In this document: positions 48,130 through 57,420 of the stretch, piece by piece
Layout of the letters: every line of letters starts with the position of its first letter
Numbering within the stretch: the first letter of the stretch is position 1
From: Clavibacter michiganensis
GTDB lineage: Bacteria > Actinomycetota > Actinomycetes > Actinomycetales > Microbacteriaceae
Direction of reading: 5' to 3'
Assembly (NCBI GenBank): GCA_002150995.1
Contig: MDHJ01000001.1
Span: 124,001 to 188,000, forward strand
DNA length: 64,000 bases
Position numbers and translations under genes: made by a program
The notes under the pieces: model-generated
Told to the model about the DNA's origin: nothing
What the model saw: only the letters and a program-made list of their open reading frames with translations
Database searches by the model: none

Positions 48130-48547
48130 TCGCCGCGCCGACCGGGAGCCCGGGACGGCGCGGATCCTGCGCCGTCCCGGGTCGCGCTCGCGTGCTCGCC
48201 GGGGTGCGTGCGGCACCGGTCGCGTGGCACGGCCGCACCGGGGTGCGGCGTGTCCGGGTCCGGCTCCGCGGCGGCCCGCTCGGGGCTCCGCACGCCCAGG
48301 GTACGGAGGCGGCGCGATCCGACGCCATGTTCCCGGTGACCCCTTGACTCCGGGCCTGCGCTCGTGGCAGGGGCGTCGAGGGCCCTCCGGCTCCCGGCAC
48401 GGCCGTGGTTCAATGGGGCGTCCTCCTCCGGGAGGGGCCTCCCGCGGGAGGCGCGGCGGTGGGGCTCGCCGTCCCCGGACCTCGACATCCCCGTCGACGA
48501 CGGTCCCTGTCCCACGGTGCCGCGATGCCCTCCGAGAGGGGAGACCC
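48130..48547. other. Intergenic region before the fluoride channel genes
   Basis: This 418-base region begins with the terminator at 48149-48181. The rest, with several short GC inverted repeats around 48430-48470, is the likely leader of the fluoride channel operon. The conserved core of the fluoride riboswitch was looked for and not convincingly found. No gene is seen. Confidence 0.5.
48149..48181 (+). terminator. Hairpin terminator after the small acidic protein
   Basis: CCCGGGACGGCGC (48149-48161) and GCGCCGTCCCGGG (48169-48181) form a perfect 13-bp stem with a 7-base loop, 20 bases past the stop codon. Confidence 0.85.
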
Positions 48548-49093
48548 ATGACCGCCTCTCGTCCATCCCCCCGCCCCGGCGGCGGGCACGCCGACACGGC
48601 GGATCCGGGGCGTCCGGTGCACCTGCGCTGGTCCTCGCTCGGGCTCGTCGCGCTCGGCGGCGCCGTGGGCACGGGCATCCGCGAGGCGCTCGCCCTCACC
48701 TGGCCGGCACCCGCCGGCGGCATCCCCGTGACGATCCTCCTGATCAACGTCGTCGGCGCCTTCGCGCTCGGCGCCCTGCTGGAGCGGCTCGCGCGGCGGG
48801 GGCCCGACGAGGGACGCCGCCGGGCGGTCCGCCTCCTCGTGGGGACGGGCGTCCTCGGCGGCTTCACCACCTACGGCTCGCTCGCCACGGACGCCGCCGT
48901 GCTCGCGGGGCCCGCGCTCGGCACGGCGCTCGCGTACGCGGGGCTCACCCTCGTCGCGGGCGCGACGGCGTCCGTCGCCGGGATCGCGGTGGGTGCGGCC
49001 CTGCACCGGCGCACCGCTGCCGGGCGCGACGCTGCCGGCCGCGAGGCCGGCGGCCGCGACGCTACCGGCCGCGACGCGGAGGCCGCGTCGTGA
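48548..49093 (+). CDS. crcB: Fluoride channel subunit FluC/CrcB, first copy
   Basis: A 181-residue protein with a Pro/Gly-rich N-terminus and four helices. FluC motifs are LGGAVGTGIREAL, ILLINVVGAFALGALL (pore Asn) and GTGVLGGFTTYGSLATDA. The last shows TTYGS instead of the usual TTFST, so it would be the divergent half of a heterodimer with the next gene. The C-terminal tail repeats [30 protein letters not shown] precedes the ATG. The channel exports toxic fluoride. Confidence 0.9.
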   Translation: MTASRPSPRPGGGHADTADPGRPVHLRWSSLGLVALGGAVGTGIREALALTWPAPAGGIPVTILLINVVGAFALGALLERLARRGPDEGRRRAVRLLVGTGVLGGFTTYGSLATDAAVLAGPALGTALAYAGLTLVAGATASVAGIAVGAALHRRTAAGRDAAGREAGGRDATGRDAEAAS

Positions 49094-49470
49094 CCGGCCC
49101 GCTCGTGTTCGCGCTGATCTGCGTCGCCGGCGGCGTCGGATCCGCCCTGCGCCTGCTCCTCGACGGCCTCGTCCGCGGTCGAGTGCGGACGGCGTACCCG
49201 GTGGGGACCACGGTCGTCAACGTCACGGGATCGCTCGGGCTCGGCCTCCTCACCGGCGCGGCCGCGCAGGCCGGCCTCCCGCACGACCTCCTGCTCATCC
49301 TCGGCGGCGGGCTGATGGGCGGATACACGACCTTCAGCACCGCGAGCGTCGAGACGGTGCGCCTCGCGCAGGCGGGCCGTCCGGTCGCGGCCCTCGCGAA
49401 CGGCCTCGGGATGCTCCTCGCCTCGATCGCCGCCGCGGGCCTCGGCCTCGTGGTGGGCGCGGCGCTGTGA
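49090..49470 (+). CDS. crcB: Fluoride channel subunit FluC/CrcB, second copy
   Basis: A 126-residue four-helix subunit. VAGGVGSALRLLLDGL, YPVGTTVVNVTGSLGLGLL and LGGGLMGGYTTFSTASVETV are canonical, including TTFST. The GTG start overlaps the TGA of the first subunit (GTGA). Paired adjacent genes giving a heterodimeric, dual-topology channel are usual in Gram-positive bacteria. Its stop overlaps the Nudix gene start in the same way. Confidence 0.93.
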   Translation: MTGPLVFALICVAGGVGSALRLLLDGLVRGRVRTAYPVGTTVVNVTGSLGLGLLTGAAAQAGLPHDLLLILGGGLMGGYTTFSTASVETVRLAQAGRPVAALANGLGMLLASIAAAGLGLVVGAAL

Positions 49471-50054
49471 TCGCGCCGTCGGCCGCGGCCGAGCCCCTCT
49501 GGACCACGACCGGACGGCGCGACCTGCACCGCGGGCGCGTCGTCCTCGTCGAGCAGGACGTGCTGCTGCCGGACGGCAGCGCGTCGCGCTACGAGGTGGA
49601 CGAGAGCGTGCCGTTCGCGGTGGCGACCCTCGTGGTCGACGGGGACGAGGTCGTGCTCTCGCGGCAGTACCGGCACCCGCTCGGGCGGTGGATCCTCGAC
49701 CTCCCCGGCGGCGCGGGCGACGCCGGCGAGCGGCCCGAGGACGCCGCCCGTCGCGAGCTCGAGGAGGAGCTGGGCCTCGTCGCGCCCGACCTCCGGCACC
49801 TGCGCACCTACGCCGTGAACCCGGGCCGGGCGTCGTGGCTCGTGCACGTGTTCGCGTGCACGGCTCCCACCACCGCGGGCGCGGCCGACCGCTCCGACCC
49901 GTCCGAGCAGGTGCGCCTCGTGCGCATGCCCGTGGCGGAGCTGGACGCGCTCATCGCCGCGGGCGGCGTGGAGGACCCGACCCTGCTGATCGCGCGCGCG
50001 GCGGCCGCGGAGCAGGGCCTCCTGCCGCCGGTCGGGGCGGTCCGCGGCGGCTGA
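49467..50054 (+). CDS. Nudix hydrolase, ADP-ribose pyrophosphatase-like
   Basis: A 195-residue enzyme. The Nudix box is complete: GGAGDAGERPEDAARRELEEELG (residues given as overlapping pieces GGAGDAGERPE and RRELEEELG). Upstream are ATLVVDGDEVVLSRQYRHPLG and WILDLPGG, as in ADP-ribose pyrophosphatases. The GTG overlaps the fluoride channel stop (GTGA), so it is the third gene of a coupled operon. A link between fluoride and a pyrophosphatase is plausible because fluoride inhibits such enzymes, but this is speculation. Confidence 0.9.
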   Translation: MIAPSAAAEPLWTTTGRRDLHRGRVVLVEQDVLLPDGSASRYEVDESVPFAVATLVVDGDEVVLSRQYRHPLGRWILDLPGGAGDAGERPEDAARRELEEELGLVAPDLRHLRTYAVNPGRASWLVHVFACTAPTTAGAADRSDPSEQVRLVRMPVAELDALIAAGGVEDPTLLIARAAAAEQGLLPPVGAVRGG

Positions 50055-50063
50055 GCCCCGGCA

Positions 50064-50080
50064 GACGGCCGGCCGCCGTC
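50064..50080. terminator. Short hairpin between convergent genes
   Basis: GACGGC (50064-50069) and GCCGTC (50075-50080) form a 6-bp stem with a 5-base loop in the 32-base gap between the Nudix and reductase stops. Confidence 0.4.
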
Positions 50081-50086
50081 GACGCG

Positions 50087-50632
50087 TCAGGCGCGCAGGG
50101 CGTAGGTGAGCAGCGCGTTCCCCGCGCTCGTGATCTCGGAGCGGAGGAGCGTCAGGCGCGTGGTCGGGTCGTCGGGCGCGAACAGGCGGCGGCCGGATCC
50201 CGCGACGACCGGGTGCGTCATGAGCGTCAGCTCGTCGAGCACCCCCGCGAACAGCAGCTGCCGGGTGAGCGAGATCGTGGCGAACAGGGACATGTCGCCG
50301 CCGTCCGTGCGCTTGAGGGCGGTCAGGGCCTCGACGACGTCGCCCTCGATGAGCGTCGCGTTCCAGCCGAGATCGCCCGTGAGGGTCCGTGAGGCGACGA
50401 GCTTCTCGATGGGGTTGATGAACGCGCCGAACGCGTCGTCCGCGGGTGCCGACGGCCAGTACGACGACCACTCCTCGTAGCCGTGCCGGCCGAGCACGGC
50501 CGTGGTCACGGTGCTCATCAGCCGTCCCATGCCGGCGCCGAGCTCGGCGTCGAAGCTGTCGAACTGGAACCGGTCCGGCGACTCCACGACGCCGTCGACG
50601 GACATGAACAGACCTGCGGTGAGCTTGCGCAC
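50087..50632 (-). CDS. RibD C-terminal/dihydrofolate reductase-like protein
   Basis: A 181-residue reductase-fold protein: KLTAGLFMSVDGVVESPDRFQF, TTAVLGRHGYEEWSSYWPSA, LVASRTLTGDLGWNATLIEGD, MSLFATISLTRQLLFAGVLDEL and THPVVAGSGRRLF. The GTG at 50632 has AGGAGGAG just upstream and is preferred to an ATG 12 codons earlier. Relatives bind NADPH; the substrate is not known. Confidence 0.9.
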   Translation of the reverse strand: MRKLTAGLFMSVDGVVESPDRFQFDSFDAELGAGMGRLMSTVTTAVLGRHGYEEWSSYWPSAPADDAFGAFINPIEKLVASRTLTGDLGWNATLIEGDVVEALTALKRTDGGDMSLFATISLTRQLLFAGVLDELTLMTHPVVAGSGRRLFAPDDPTTRLTLLRSEITSAGNALLTYALRA

Positions 50633-50715
50633 GGGCTCCTCCTCGAGCTTCGGGGTGCTCCACATCATCCGGCCTCACCCGCCGCACGTCGAGGCCGTCG
50701 CCGCGGGACGGTTTC

Positions 50716-50755
50716 CGGTTAACCGCTTTACACGACCCCGCAACCGGTGTTAGCG
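50716..50755 (+). promoter_or_regulatory. Operator and promoter of the thu-like sugar operon
   Basis: CGGTTAACCG at 50716-50725 is a perfect palindrome directly before TTTACA (50727-50732), which is 17 bases from TTAGCG (50750-50755). The palindrome is a candidate site for the operon's own ROK regulator. The start codon of the binding protein lies 108 bases further. Confidence 0.5.
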
Positions 50756-50862
50756 TCGCCGCCATCGGGTGCGCGACGACGCCTCCCGGATGCGCGCGGA
50801 GCTGGCGGATCAGGGTGTCGTCGACGCCCGGACCCCCGCCACCTCAAGGAAGAGACCACGCG

Positions 50863-52101
50863 ATGTCCCCTCGATCCACCGCCCGCCGCCGCCTCGTCGG
50901 CGCCGCCGCCCTCGCGGCCGCCTTCCCCCTCGTCCTCGCCGGCTGCTCCGGCGGCGGCGGTGGCGGATCCTCCTCGGGCGGCAGCCCCTCGGAGATCACC
51001 GTCACCGACTACTACAACGAGGGCAACGACAACGAGGTGATCGGCGAGACGCTCACGAAGTGCGGCGAGTCGCTCGACGTCACCATCAAGCGCACCTCCA
51101 TCCCGGGCTCGAGCCTCATCCAGAAGGTGCTGCAGCAGGCGTCCTCCAAGACGCTCCCCGACGTGCTCATGCTCGACAACCCCGACCTGCAGCAGATCGC
51201 CGCGACCGGCGCGCTCGCCCCGCTCGAGGACTTCGGGATCTCCACCGACGGCTACGCGCAGGGCGTGGTGGACGCCGGCACCTACGAGGGGAAGACCTAC
51301 GGCCTCGCGCCCACCGTCAACACCATCGCGCTCTTCTACAACACGCAGATGCTGGCCGACGCCGGCATCCAGCCGCCCACCACGTGGGACGAGCTGAAGA
51401 CCGCGTCCGCCGCGCTCACCGAGGGCGACCGCTACGGCATCGCCATGGACGCCAACGCCACCTACGAGGGCACCTGGCAGTTCCTGCCCTTCATGTGGTC
51501 CAACGGCGGCGACGAGAAGGACATCGCGACGCCCGAGACCGCGGAGGCCCTGCAGCTCTGGACCGACCTGGTGAAGGACGGCTCGGCCTCGCAGAGCGTC
51601 GTCAACTGGACCCAGGCCGACGTCAACGACCAGTTCATGGCCGGCAAGACGGCGATGATGGTCAACGGACCGTGGCAGATCCCGGCCCTCACCGAGTCGG
51701 GCGTCGACTACGGCATCGCCACCATCCCCGCGCCCGAGGCGGGCGGCACGTCCGTCGCCCCGCTCGGCGGCGAGGTGTGGACCGTCCCGCAGACGGGCGA
51801 CGCGGCCAAGCAGGCGATCGCCGCGAAGGTCGTCGAGTGCCTCAACAGCGACGAGAACCAGCTCGACATGGCCACCAAGCGGTTCACCATCCCGTCCAAG
51901 ACCGCGGTCGCCACGCGGTTCGGCGAGCAGGTGCCCGAGGAGCAGGTGTTCGTCGACCTCGTCGCCGACGCCCGCGCCCGCACCGGCGAGCTGGGCGAGG
52001 AGTGGCCGAAGGCCGCCACCAAGATCTACACGGCCGTGCAGTCGGCGCTGACCGGCCAGTCCTCGCCGGAGGACGCGCTGAAGAACGCCGAGCAGGGCTG
52101 A
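50863..52101 (+). CDS. Sugar ABC transporter substrate-binding lipoprotein (ThuE-like)
   Basis: A 412-residue family 1 binding protein. The lipobox is VLAGC with Cys28, followed by a Gly/Ser linker. The mature protein has PDVLMLDNPDLQQIAATGALAPL, KTYGLAPTVNTIALFYN and GPWQIPALTESGVDYGIATIP. It is similar in layout to the binding protein at 12599-13849 (shared LxxDNP and GxYG motifs). Its TGA overlaps the ATG of the next permease by one base. It heads an operon that also carries ThuA and ThuB-like genes, suggesting a disaccharide ligand. Confidence 0.92.
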   Translation: MSPRSTARRRLVGAAALAAAFPLVLAGCSGGGGGGSSSGGSPSEITVTDYYNEGNDNEVIGETLTKCGESLDVTIKRTSIPGSSLIQKVLQQASSKTLPDVLMLDNPDLQQIAATGALAPLEDFGISTDGYAQGVVDAGTYEGKTYGLAPTVNTIALFYNTQMLADAGIQPPTTWDELKTASAALTEGDRYGIAMDANATYEGTWQFLPFMWSNGGDEKDIATPETAEALQLWTDLVKDGSASQSVVNWTQADVNDQFMAGKTAMMVNGPWQIPALTESGVDYGIATIPAPEAGGTSVAPLGGEVWTVPQTGDAAKQAIAAKVVECLNSDENQLDMATKRFTIPSKTAVATRFGEQVPEEQVFVDLVADARARTGELGEEWPKAATKIYTAVQSALTGQSSPEDALKNAEQG

Positions 52102-53090
52102 TGGCGACGACCGCCGTCCCGGCCCGTCCCGCCGCCACGGCGGCCGGGCGGGACCGGGGCGCCGGTGCCGCGGCCGACGCGCCGCGGCCCGTGCGCCGCC
52201 GACCCCGCTTCAGGTGGGAGCGCTTCTTCCAGGCGATGTTCCTGGTGCCGGCGGTCGTCTACCTCGTGCTCTTCTTCGGCTTCCCCGTCGTGAAGAACGT
52301 CGTCATGAGCTTCCAGGAGTACACGACGACCACGTTCTACACGGGCGAGGCGCCGTGGGTCGGGTTCGCGAACTACGCGTCCGTGATCTCCTCGGGGATC
52401 TTCTCGACCGCGCTCCTCAACACGTTCCTCTTCACCGCGGGCTCGATCCTCGGCCAGTTCGTCATCGGGCTCGTGCTCGCGCTGTTCTTCCGTCGGTCGT
52501 TCCCGCTCAACGGGCTGCTCCGGGCGCTCCTGCTCCTGCCGTGGCTCCTGCCGCTCATCGTGTCCAGCGCGGTGTGGAAGTGGATCCTCGACCAGGACTC
52601 CGGCGTGCTCAACCAGTTCCTGCTCGGCGCGGGCGTCGTGCAGGACCCGGTGCCGTGGCTCACGAGCCCCGCGTTCGCGCTCATCACGGTGATCGCCGTG
52701 AACGTGTGGATCGGGATCCCGTTCAACACGACGATCCTCTACGGCGGCCTGCAGGACATCCCGCCGGAGCTGTACGAGGCGGGCTCCCTCGACGGGGCGA
52801 CCGGCTGGCGCGGCTTCCGGTACATCACCTGGCCGCTGCTGCGGCCCGTGGTCGGCGTGGTGCTCGTGCTCGGCGTCGTCTACACGATCAAGGTGCTCGA
52901 CATCATCCTCGGGCTCACGAACGGCGGGCCCGCGAACGCGACGCAGACCATCGCGACGCAGTCGTACACGCTCTCGTTCCAGCAGTTCGACTTCGGGTCG
53001 GGCGCCGCCCTCAGCAACATCCTCATCGCCATCTCGGCGGTGTTCGCGGTGGTCTACCTCCGCGCGAACAGGAAGGCCGTCGATGAGTGA
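52101..53090 (+). CDS. Carbohydrate ABC transporter permease (ThuF/MalF type)
   Basis: A 329-residue permease with a cytoplasmic Arg/Pro-rich N-terminus and six helices. It has FFQAMFLVPAVVYLVLFFGFP, LLLLPWLLPLIVSSAVWKWIL and the EAA loop YEAGSLDGATGWRGFRYITWP. It closely resembles the permease at 11532-12512 (shared PWLLPLIVS, NVWIGIPFN/NIWIGIPFN, YTIKV/YTLKV), so the two importers are related. It overlaps the next permease by eight bases. Confidence 0.92.
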   Translation: MATTAVPARPAATAAGRDRGAGAAADAPRPVRRRPRFRWERFFQAMFLVPAVVYLVLFFGFPVVKNVVMSFQEYTTTTFYTGEAPWVGFANYASVISSGIFSTALLNTFLFTAGSILGQFVIGLVLALFFRRSFPLNGLLRALLLLPWLLPLIVSSAVWKWILDQDSGVLNQFLLGAGVVQDPVPWLTSPAFALITVIAVNVWIGIPFNTTILYGGLQDIPPELYEAGSLDGATGWRGFRYITWPLLRPVVGVVLVLGVVYTIKVLDIILGLTNGGPANATQTIATQSYTLSFQQFDFGSGAALSNILIAISAVFAVVYLRANRKAVDE

Positions 53091-53970
53091 CACCGTCGTC
53101 CCCGTCCGCCCCCGCGGGCGGACCCGCGGGCCGCTGCCGCAGCCCGTCGGATCCCGGCGGCCGCGCGCCGACCGCAGCTGGATCTCCACGGTCGTCGGCA
53201 TCGCGATCCTCGCCCTGATGCTGTTCCCCGTCTACTGGATGATCAACATCTCCCTGCAGCCGGCCGGCCCCGCCATCGAGGCCGCCTGGTTCCCGTTCGA
53301 GGCGCAGTTCGAGGGCTACGCGACGGCGCTCCGCGAGCAGGGGCAGGCGCTCGGCACGAGCCTCGTGATCGCCCTCGGCAGCGTGGTGCTCAGCCTCGCC
53401 ATCGCCACCCCGGCGGCGTACGCGCTGGCCCAGTTCCGGTTCCGCTGGATCAACGCCGTGCTGTTCGGGATCCTCATCTCGCAGATGATCCCCGGCATCG
53501 TCGTCGCCAACGCGCTGTACGCCGCGTACAACGACGTGGGGCTGCTCAACTCGATCCCGGGCCTGATCCTCGCGGACTCCACCGCGGGCATCCCGTTCGC
53601 GATCCTCATCATGCGGGCGTTCATGGCGAACATCCCGCCGTCGATCATCGAGGCGGCCAAGGTGGACGGCGCCGGGAACTTCCGGGCGTTCCGCTCCATC
53701 GTGCTGCCGGTGAGCCTGAACGCGGTGATCACGGCCGGGCTCTTCACGTTCCTGTTCACGTGGAGCGACTTCCTGTTCGCGCTGACGCTCACCACCACCG
53801 ACGACGTGCGCCCCATCACCCTCGGGATCTACCAGTACATCGGCACGTACACCGCCGACTGGAGCACGGTGATGGCGACGGCCGTGCTCGCCTCGCTCCC
53901 CGCGATCGTGCTGCTCCTCGCGGCGCAGCGCTTCATCGCGGCCGGCGCGACCGGCGGCGCCGTCAAGTGA
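53083..53970 (+). CDS. Carbohydrate ABC transporter permease (ThuG/MalG type)
   Basis: A 295-residue permease with six helices. It has [40 protein letters not shown], the EAA loop [22 protein letters not shown] and the end [14 protein letters not shown]. It matches its paralogue at 10636-11535 closely. No ATPase gene follows, unlike the rhizobial thu operon; a shared MsiK-type ATPase elsewhere is expected. Confidence 0.92.
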   Translation: MSDTVVPVRPRGRTRGPLPQPVGSRRPRADRSWISTVVGIAILALMLFPVYWMINISLQPAGPAIEAAWFPFEAQFEGYATALREQGQALGTSLVIALGSVVLSLAIATPAAYALAQFRFRWINAVLFGILISQMIPGIVVANALYAAYNDVGLLNSIPGLILADSTAGIPFAILIMRAFMANIPPSIIEAAKVDGAGNFRAFRSIVLPVSLNAVITAGLFTFLFTWSDFLFALTLTTTDDVRPITLGIYQYIGTYTADWSTVMATAVLASLPAIVLLLAAQRFIAAGATGGAVK

Positions 53971-54050
53971 CCGGCCTCCCGCGGCAGCGCGCCCCCGACG
54001 GCGCGCGCCCCTCCCGACCCTCCGCACGACACCTCCGAGAGAGAGACACC

Positions 54051-54824
54051 ATGACCGACACCCCCACCCCCCTCCGCGTCACCGTCTGGGGCGAGAACCG
54101 CCACGAGCGGATCGAGCAGCACGTGCAGGAGCGCTACCCCACGGGCATGCACGGCGCCGTCGCCGAGGGCGTGCAGGAGAACCTGCCCGAGGCCGTCGTG
54201 GAGGTCGCGACCATGGACCAGCCCGAGCACGGCCTCACCGAGGAGCTGCTCGCCCGCACGGACGTCCTCACCTGGTGGGGCCATGCCGCCCACGCGGAGG
54301 TGGAGGACGAGATCGTCGAGCGCGTGCACCGCCACGTGCTCGCGGGCATGGGCCTCATCGTGCTGCACTCCGGGCACTGGTCGAAGATCTTCACGAAGCT
54401 CATGGGCACCACGTGCACCCTCCGCTGGCGCAGCGAGCACGACCGCGAGCTGGTGTGGACCGTGAACCCGCAGCACCCCATCACCCGCGGCGTCCCGAAC
54501 CCGATCGTCATCGACGAGCAGGAGATGTACGGCGAGTACTTCGACGTGCCCACGCCCGACGAGCTCGTGTTCATCTCGGGCTTCACCGGCGGCGAGGTGT
54601 TCCGCAGCGGCATGACGTACCGCCGCGGCTTCGGCCGGATCTTCTTCTTCTCGCCCGGCGACCAGGACTTCCCCGTGTACCACCACACCGACGTCCGCCG
54701 GGTGATCGCGAACGCCTGCGAGTGGGCGCGCCCCGACCGCGAGCGCGAGACGCCCACGCTGCTGCGCTACGAGCAGGGCGAGTTCTTCCAGGGCGCCGAC
54801 TACGCCGGGGCGCTGGAGCGATGA
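54051..54824 (+). CDS. ThuA-like trehalose-utilisation family protein
   Basis: A complete 257-residue ThuA domain: [83 protein letters not shown] and [17 protein letters not shown]. The fold resembles class I glutamine amidotransferases but the usual catalytic Cys is absent. GAGAGAGA precedes the ATG by seven bases. It overlaps the oxidoreductase gene by four bases (ATGA). In rhizobia ThuA and ThuB process disaccharides such as trehalose and sucrose through 3-keto forms. Confidence 0.9.
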   Translation: MTDTPTPLRVTVWGENRHERIEQHVQERYPTGMHGAVAEGVQENLPEAVVEVATMDQPEHGLTEELLARTDVLTWWGHAAHAEVEDEIVERVHRHVLAGMGLIVLHSGHWSKIFTKLMGTTCTLRWRSEHDRELVWTVNPQHPITRGVPNPIVIDEQEMYGEYFDVPTPDELVFISGFTGGEVFRSGMTYRRGFGRIFFFSPGDQDFPVYHHTDVRRVIANACEWARPDRERETPTLLRYEQGEFFQGADYAGALER

Positions 54825-56050
54825 CGGACACCGCCCGGCGCACGTCCGCGGACGCGCCCGCCCACCGGGTCGTCGCGCCCTCGGACGGCGCCCGCCTGCG
54901 CGTCGTGCAGGTCGGCGCCGGCGGCATGGGGCAGGCGTGGCTGCGCACCATCGCGGAGGATCCCGACGTCGAGCTCGTCGGCGTCGTCGACCTCGATCAG
55001 GCGGCCGCCCGCGCGGGCGCATCGGCCCACGGCGCGTCCGCGGAGGCGTCCACCGACCTCGGCGAGCTCATCGAGCGGGTGCGCCCGGACGCGGTGATCG
55101 ACGTCACCATCCCCCGCGCCCACCACCCCGTCACCACTCAGGCGCTCTTCGCGGGCCTGCCGGTGCTCGGCGAGAAGCCCGTGGCGCTGACGGTCGCGGA
55201 GGGGCTGTCGCTCGCGGCGGCCGCGGAGGTAACCGGCGAGCTGTTCATGGTGAGCCAGTCGCGTCGGTACAACGACCACCTCGTCGCCCTCAAGCGCCGG
55301 GCCGCGGACCTCGGCGGCGTCGGCATCGTCACCACGGAGTTCTTCAAGGCGCCGCGCTTCGGCGGCTTCCGCGAGGAGATGGACGACGTGCTCCTCCTCG
55401 ACATGGCGGTGCACCAGTTCGACGCCGTCCGGTACCTGCTCGACGCGGATCCGGTGAGCGTCTACTGCGAGTCGTACAACCCCGCCTGGAGCTGGTACGC
55501 GGGAGATGCCGGGGCCACCGCCGTCTTCACCTTCGAGGGCGGGGTCCGGTACGTCTACACCGGCAGCTGGTGCAGCCCCGGCGCGGAGACGTCGTGGAAC
55601 GGGTCCTGGCGGCTGAGCGGCGCCCACGGCACCGCCCTCTGGGACGGCGACCACGAGCCCACGAGCGAGATCACGGAGGCGCCCGACGGTCCGCCCGCGG
55701 AGCCGGAGGCCGCCGACCCGGTGGGCGTGGAGATCGCCGGGTCGCTGCGCGCCTTCGTCCGCGCGCTCCGCACGGGCGAGCGGCCGCACGGCGAGGTGCA
55801 CGGCAACGTCATGAGCCTCGCCATGGTGGAGGCCGCGATCGAGTCGAAGGACACGGGTGCGCGCCTCGACATCGACGACGTGCTCGACCGCGCGTACGCC
55901 ACCGCGCTCGCCGACGAGCGGCGCGACGACGTGCGCGCGCAGCTCGAGGAGTGGCGTGAGCGGGGAGTGCGGGAGGCGCTCCAGGGGCCGCCGGCGTCGG
56001 AGGCCCTCGTGGGCGCCGCGGCCGTCGCCCGCCCGGCCGCCGCCGGGTAG
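54821..56050 (+). CDS. Gfo/Idh/MocA oxidoreductase (ThuB-like)
   Basis: A 409-residue dehydrogenase: [20 protein letters not shown] with the NAD(P) motif at residues 32-37, [13 protein letters not shown] with Lys119, and [14 protein letters not shown] in the substrate domain. It is a clear paralogue of the gene at 139-1320, in which the order relative to ThuA is reversed. The C-terminal 20 residues are low in complexity ([16 protein letters not shown]). Together with ThuA it probably oxidises an imported disaccharide at C3; substrate unproven. Confidence 0.9.
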   Translation: MTDTARRTSADAPAHRVVAPSDGARLRVVQVGAGGMGQAWLRTIAEDPDVELVGVVDLDQAAARAGASAHGASAEASTDLGELIERVRPDAVIDVTIPRAHHPVTTQALFAGLPVLGEKPVALTVAEGLSLAAAAEVTGELFMVSQSRRYNDHLVALKRRAADLGGVGIVTTEFFKAPRFGGFREEMDDVLLLDMAVHQFDAVRYLLDADPVSVYCESYNPAWSWYAGDAGATAVFTFEGGVRYVYTGSWCSPGAETSWNGSWRLSGAHGTALWDGDHEPTSEITEAPDGPPAEPEAADPVGVEIAGSLRAFVRALRTGERPHGEVHGNVMSLAMVEAAIESKDTGARLDIDDVLDRAYATALADERRDDVRAQLEEWRERGVREALQGPPASEALVGAAAVARPAAAG

Positions 56051-56070
56051 CCTCGTCGGGTGGGGATCCA

Positions 56071-57420
56071 GTGACCGGGCTCGAGCCGGACGACGCCGTG
56101 GGCGCGTCCGCGACGGGCGCACCGGTCCCGGACCCCGCCCGGGCCGTCCCGCTCGCCCCCGACCCGCGCTCCCGCGAGCTCCCGCCCGGCGGCGACGCCC
56201 GCTCGCGCGGCACCACCCCGGACCACGTGCGCCGCTCCAACCTCGCGACCGTGCTCCAGATCGTCCACGAGACCGGACCCGCCTCCCGTTCGGAGCTGAC
56301 CCGCGAGACGGGCCTCAACCGCTCCACCATCGCGGCGCTCGTCGGCGAGCTGCAGGACCTCGGCCTCGTCGTCGAGTCCGAGCCGCCCGGCACCAACCGC
56401 GTCGGCCGGCCGAGCCCCATCGTCTCCGCCGAGCCGGGCGTGGTCGTCTTCGCCGTGAACCCCGAGATCGACGCCGTCACCGTGGGCCTCGTCGGGCTCG
56501 ACGGCACGGTGCAGCGGCGCCTCCGCCGCGACACCGACGGGATCCCCACCGCCGCCGAGGCCGCCCGCCTCGCGGCCGGCATCATCGCGGAGCTGCGGGC
56601 CGACCTCCGCGCGTCCCGGCCCGGCGCGCGCGTCCTCGGCGTCGGCGTCGCCGTCCCCGGGCTCGTGCGCTTCGACGGCGGGCTGGTGCGCCTCGCGCCG
56701 CACCTCGGCTGGGTCGACGAGCCGTTCGCGGCGCTCCTCGCGGACGCGACCGGGCTGCCGGCGCTCGCCGCCAACGACGCGAGCCTCGCGGCCGTCGCGG
56801 AGGGGCGGTTCGGATCCGGCCGCGACGTCGACGACCTCGTCTACCTCAACGGCGGCGCGAGCGGCGTCGGCGGGGGAGTGCTCATCGGCCGCCGTCCGTT
56901 CGGCGGCGCGGAGGGCTACGGCGGCGAGCTCGGCCACACGCTCGTGGACTCGGCCGGCGAGCTGTGCCACTGCGGCGCGGTCGGCTGCCTGGAGACGACC
57001 GTCGGCCAGGACGCCCTGCTCGAGGTCACCGGGCTCCCGCGCTCGCGCGCCGACGAGCTGGGCGACGTGCTCGCGGCGGCGCTCGCGGCCGGCGACCCGG
57101 CGGTCACCGCGGAGGTCGAGCGTCAGATCGACAACCTCGCCGTGGCGCTCCGCAACGTGGTCAACATCTTCAACCCGTCGCTCGTGGTGCTCGGCGGCTT
57201 CCTCGGGTCGCTGCACGCGGCCGATCCCGACCGGATCCTCGCCCGCGCGACCGCCCAGGCGCTCCCCGGCGCCCGCGAGGCACTCCGCATCCGCCGCGCG
57301 GCCCTCGGCCCCGACCGGCTCATGATCGGCGCGGCCGAGCTGGCCTTCGCGCGCGTGCTGGTGGATCCCTCGGGCGTGATGCGCGCCGCCGTCGCCGACC
57401 CCGAGCGCACCACCGCATGA
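56071..57420 (+). CDS. ROK family transcriptional regulator
   Basis: A 449-residue repressor-type ROK protein. The N-terminal winged helix is SNLATVLQIVHETGPASRSEL and GLNRSTIAALVGELQDLGLV. The sugar-kinase-like domain has VLGVGVAVPGLVRFDGG, NDASLAAVAEGRFG and GYGGELGHTLVDSAGE. The structural zinc motif is intact: Cys299, Cys301 and Cys306 in CHCGAVGCLE. GGTGGGG precedes the GTG. Being last but one in the sugar operon, it probably senses the sugar and binds upstream, possibly at CGGTTAACCG. Confidence 0.92.
   Translation: MTGLEPDDAVGASATGAPVPDPARAVPLAPDPRSRELPPGGDARSRGTTPDHVRRSNLATVLQIVHETGPASRSELTRETGLNRSTIAALVGELQDLGLVVESEPPGTNRVGRPSPIVSAEPGVVVFAVNPEIDAVTVGLVGLDGTVQRRLRRDTDGIPTAAEAARLAAGIIAELRADLRASRPGARVLGVGVAVPGLVRFDGGLVRLAPHLGWVDEPFAALLADATGLPALAANDASLAAVAEGRFGSGRDVDDLVYLNGGASGVGGGVLIGRRPFGGAEGYGGELGHTLVDSAGELCHCGAVGCLETTVGQDALLEVTGLPRSRADELGDVLAAALAAGDPAVTAEVERQIDNLAVALRNVVNIFNPSLVVLGGFLGSLHAADPDRILARATAQALPGAREALRIRRAALGPDRLMIGAAELAFARVLVDPSGVMRAAVADPERTTA

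Noticed and set aside
48415..48435. GGTTCAA resembling a tRNA T-loop
   Set aside because: No acceptor, anticodon or D-arm pairing surrounds it.
48182..48547. Possible fluoride riboswitch before the fluoride channel genes
   Set aside because: GC-rich hairpins are present, but the conserved GGCGAUG and pseudoknot core could not be matched by eye.
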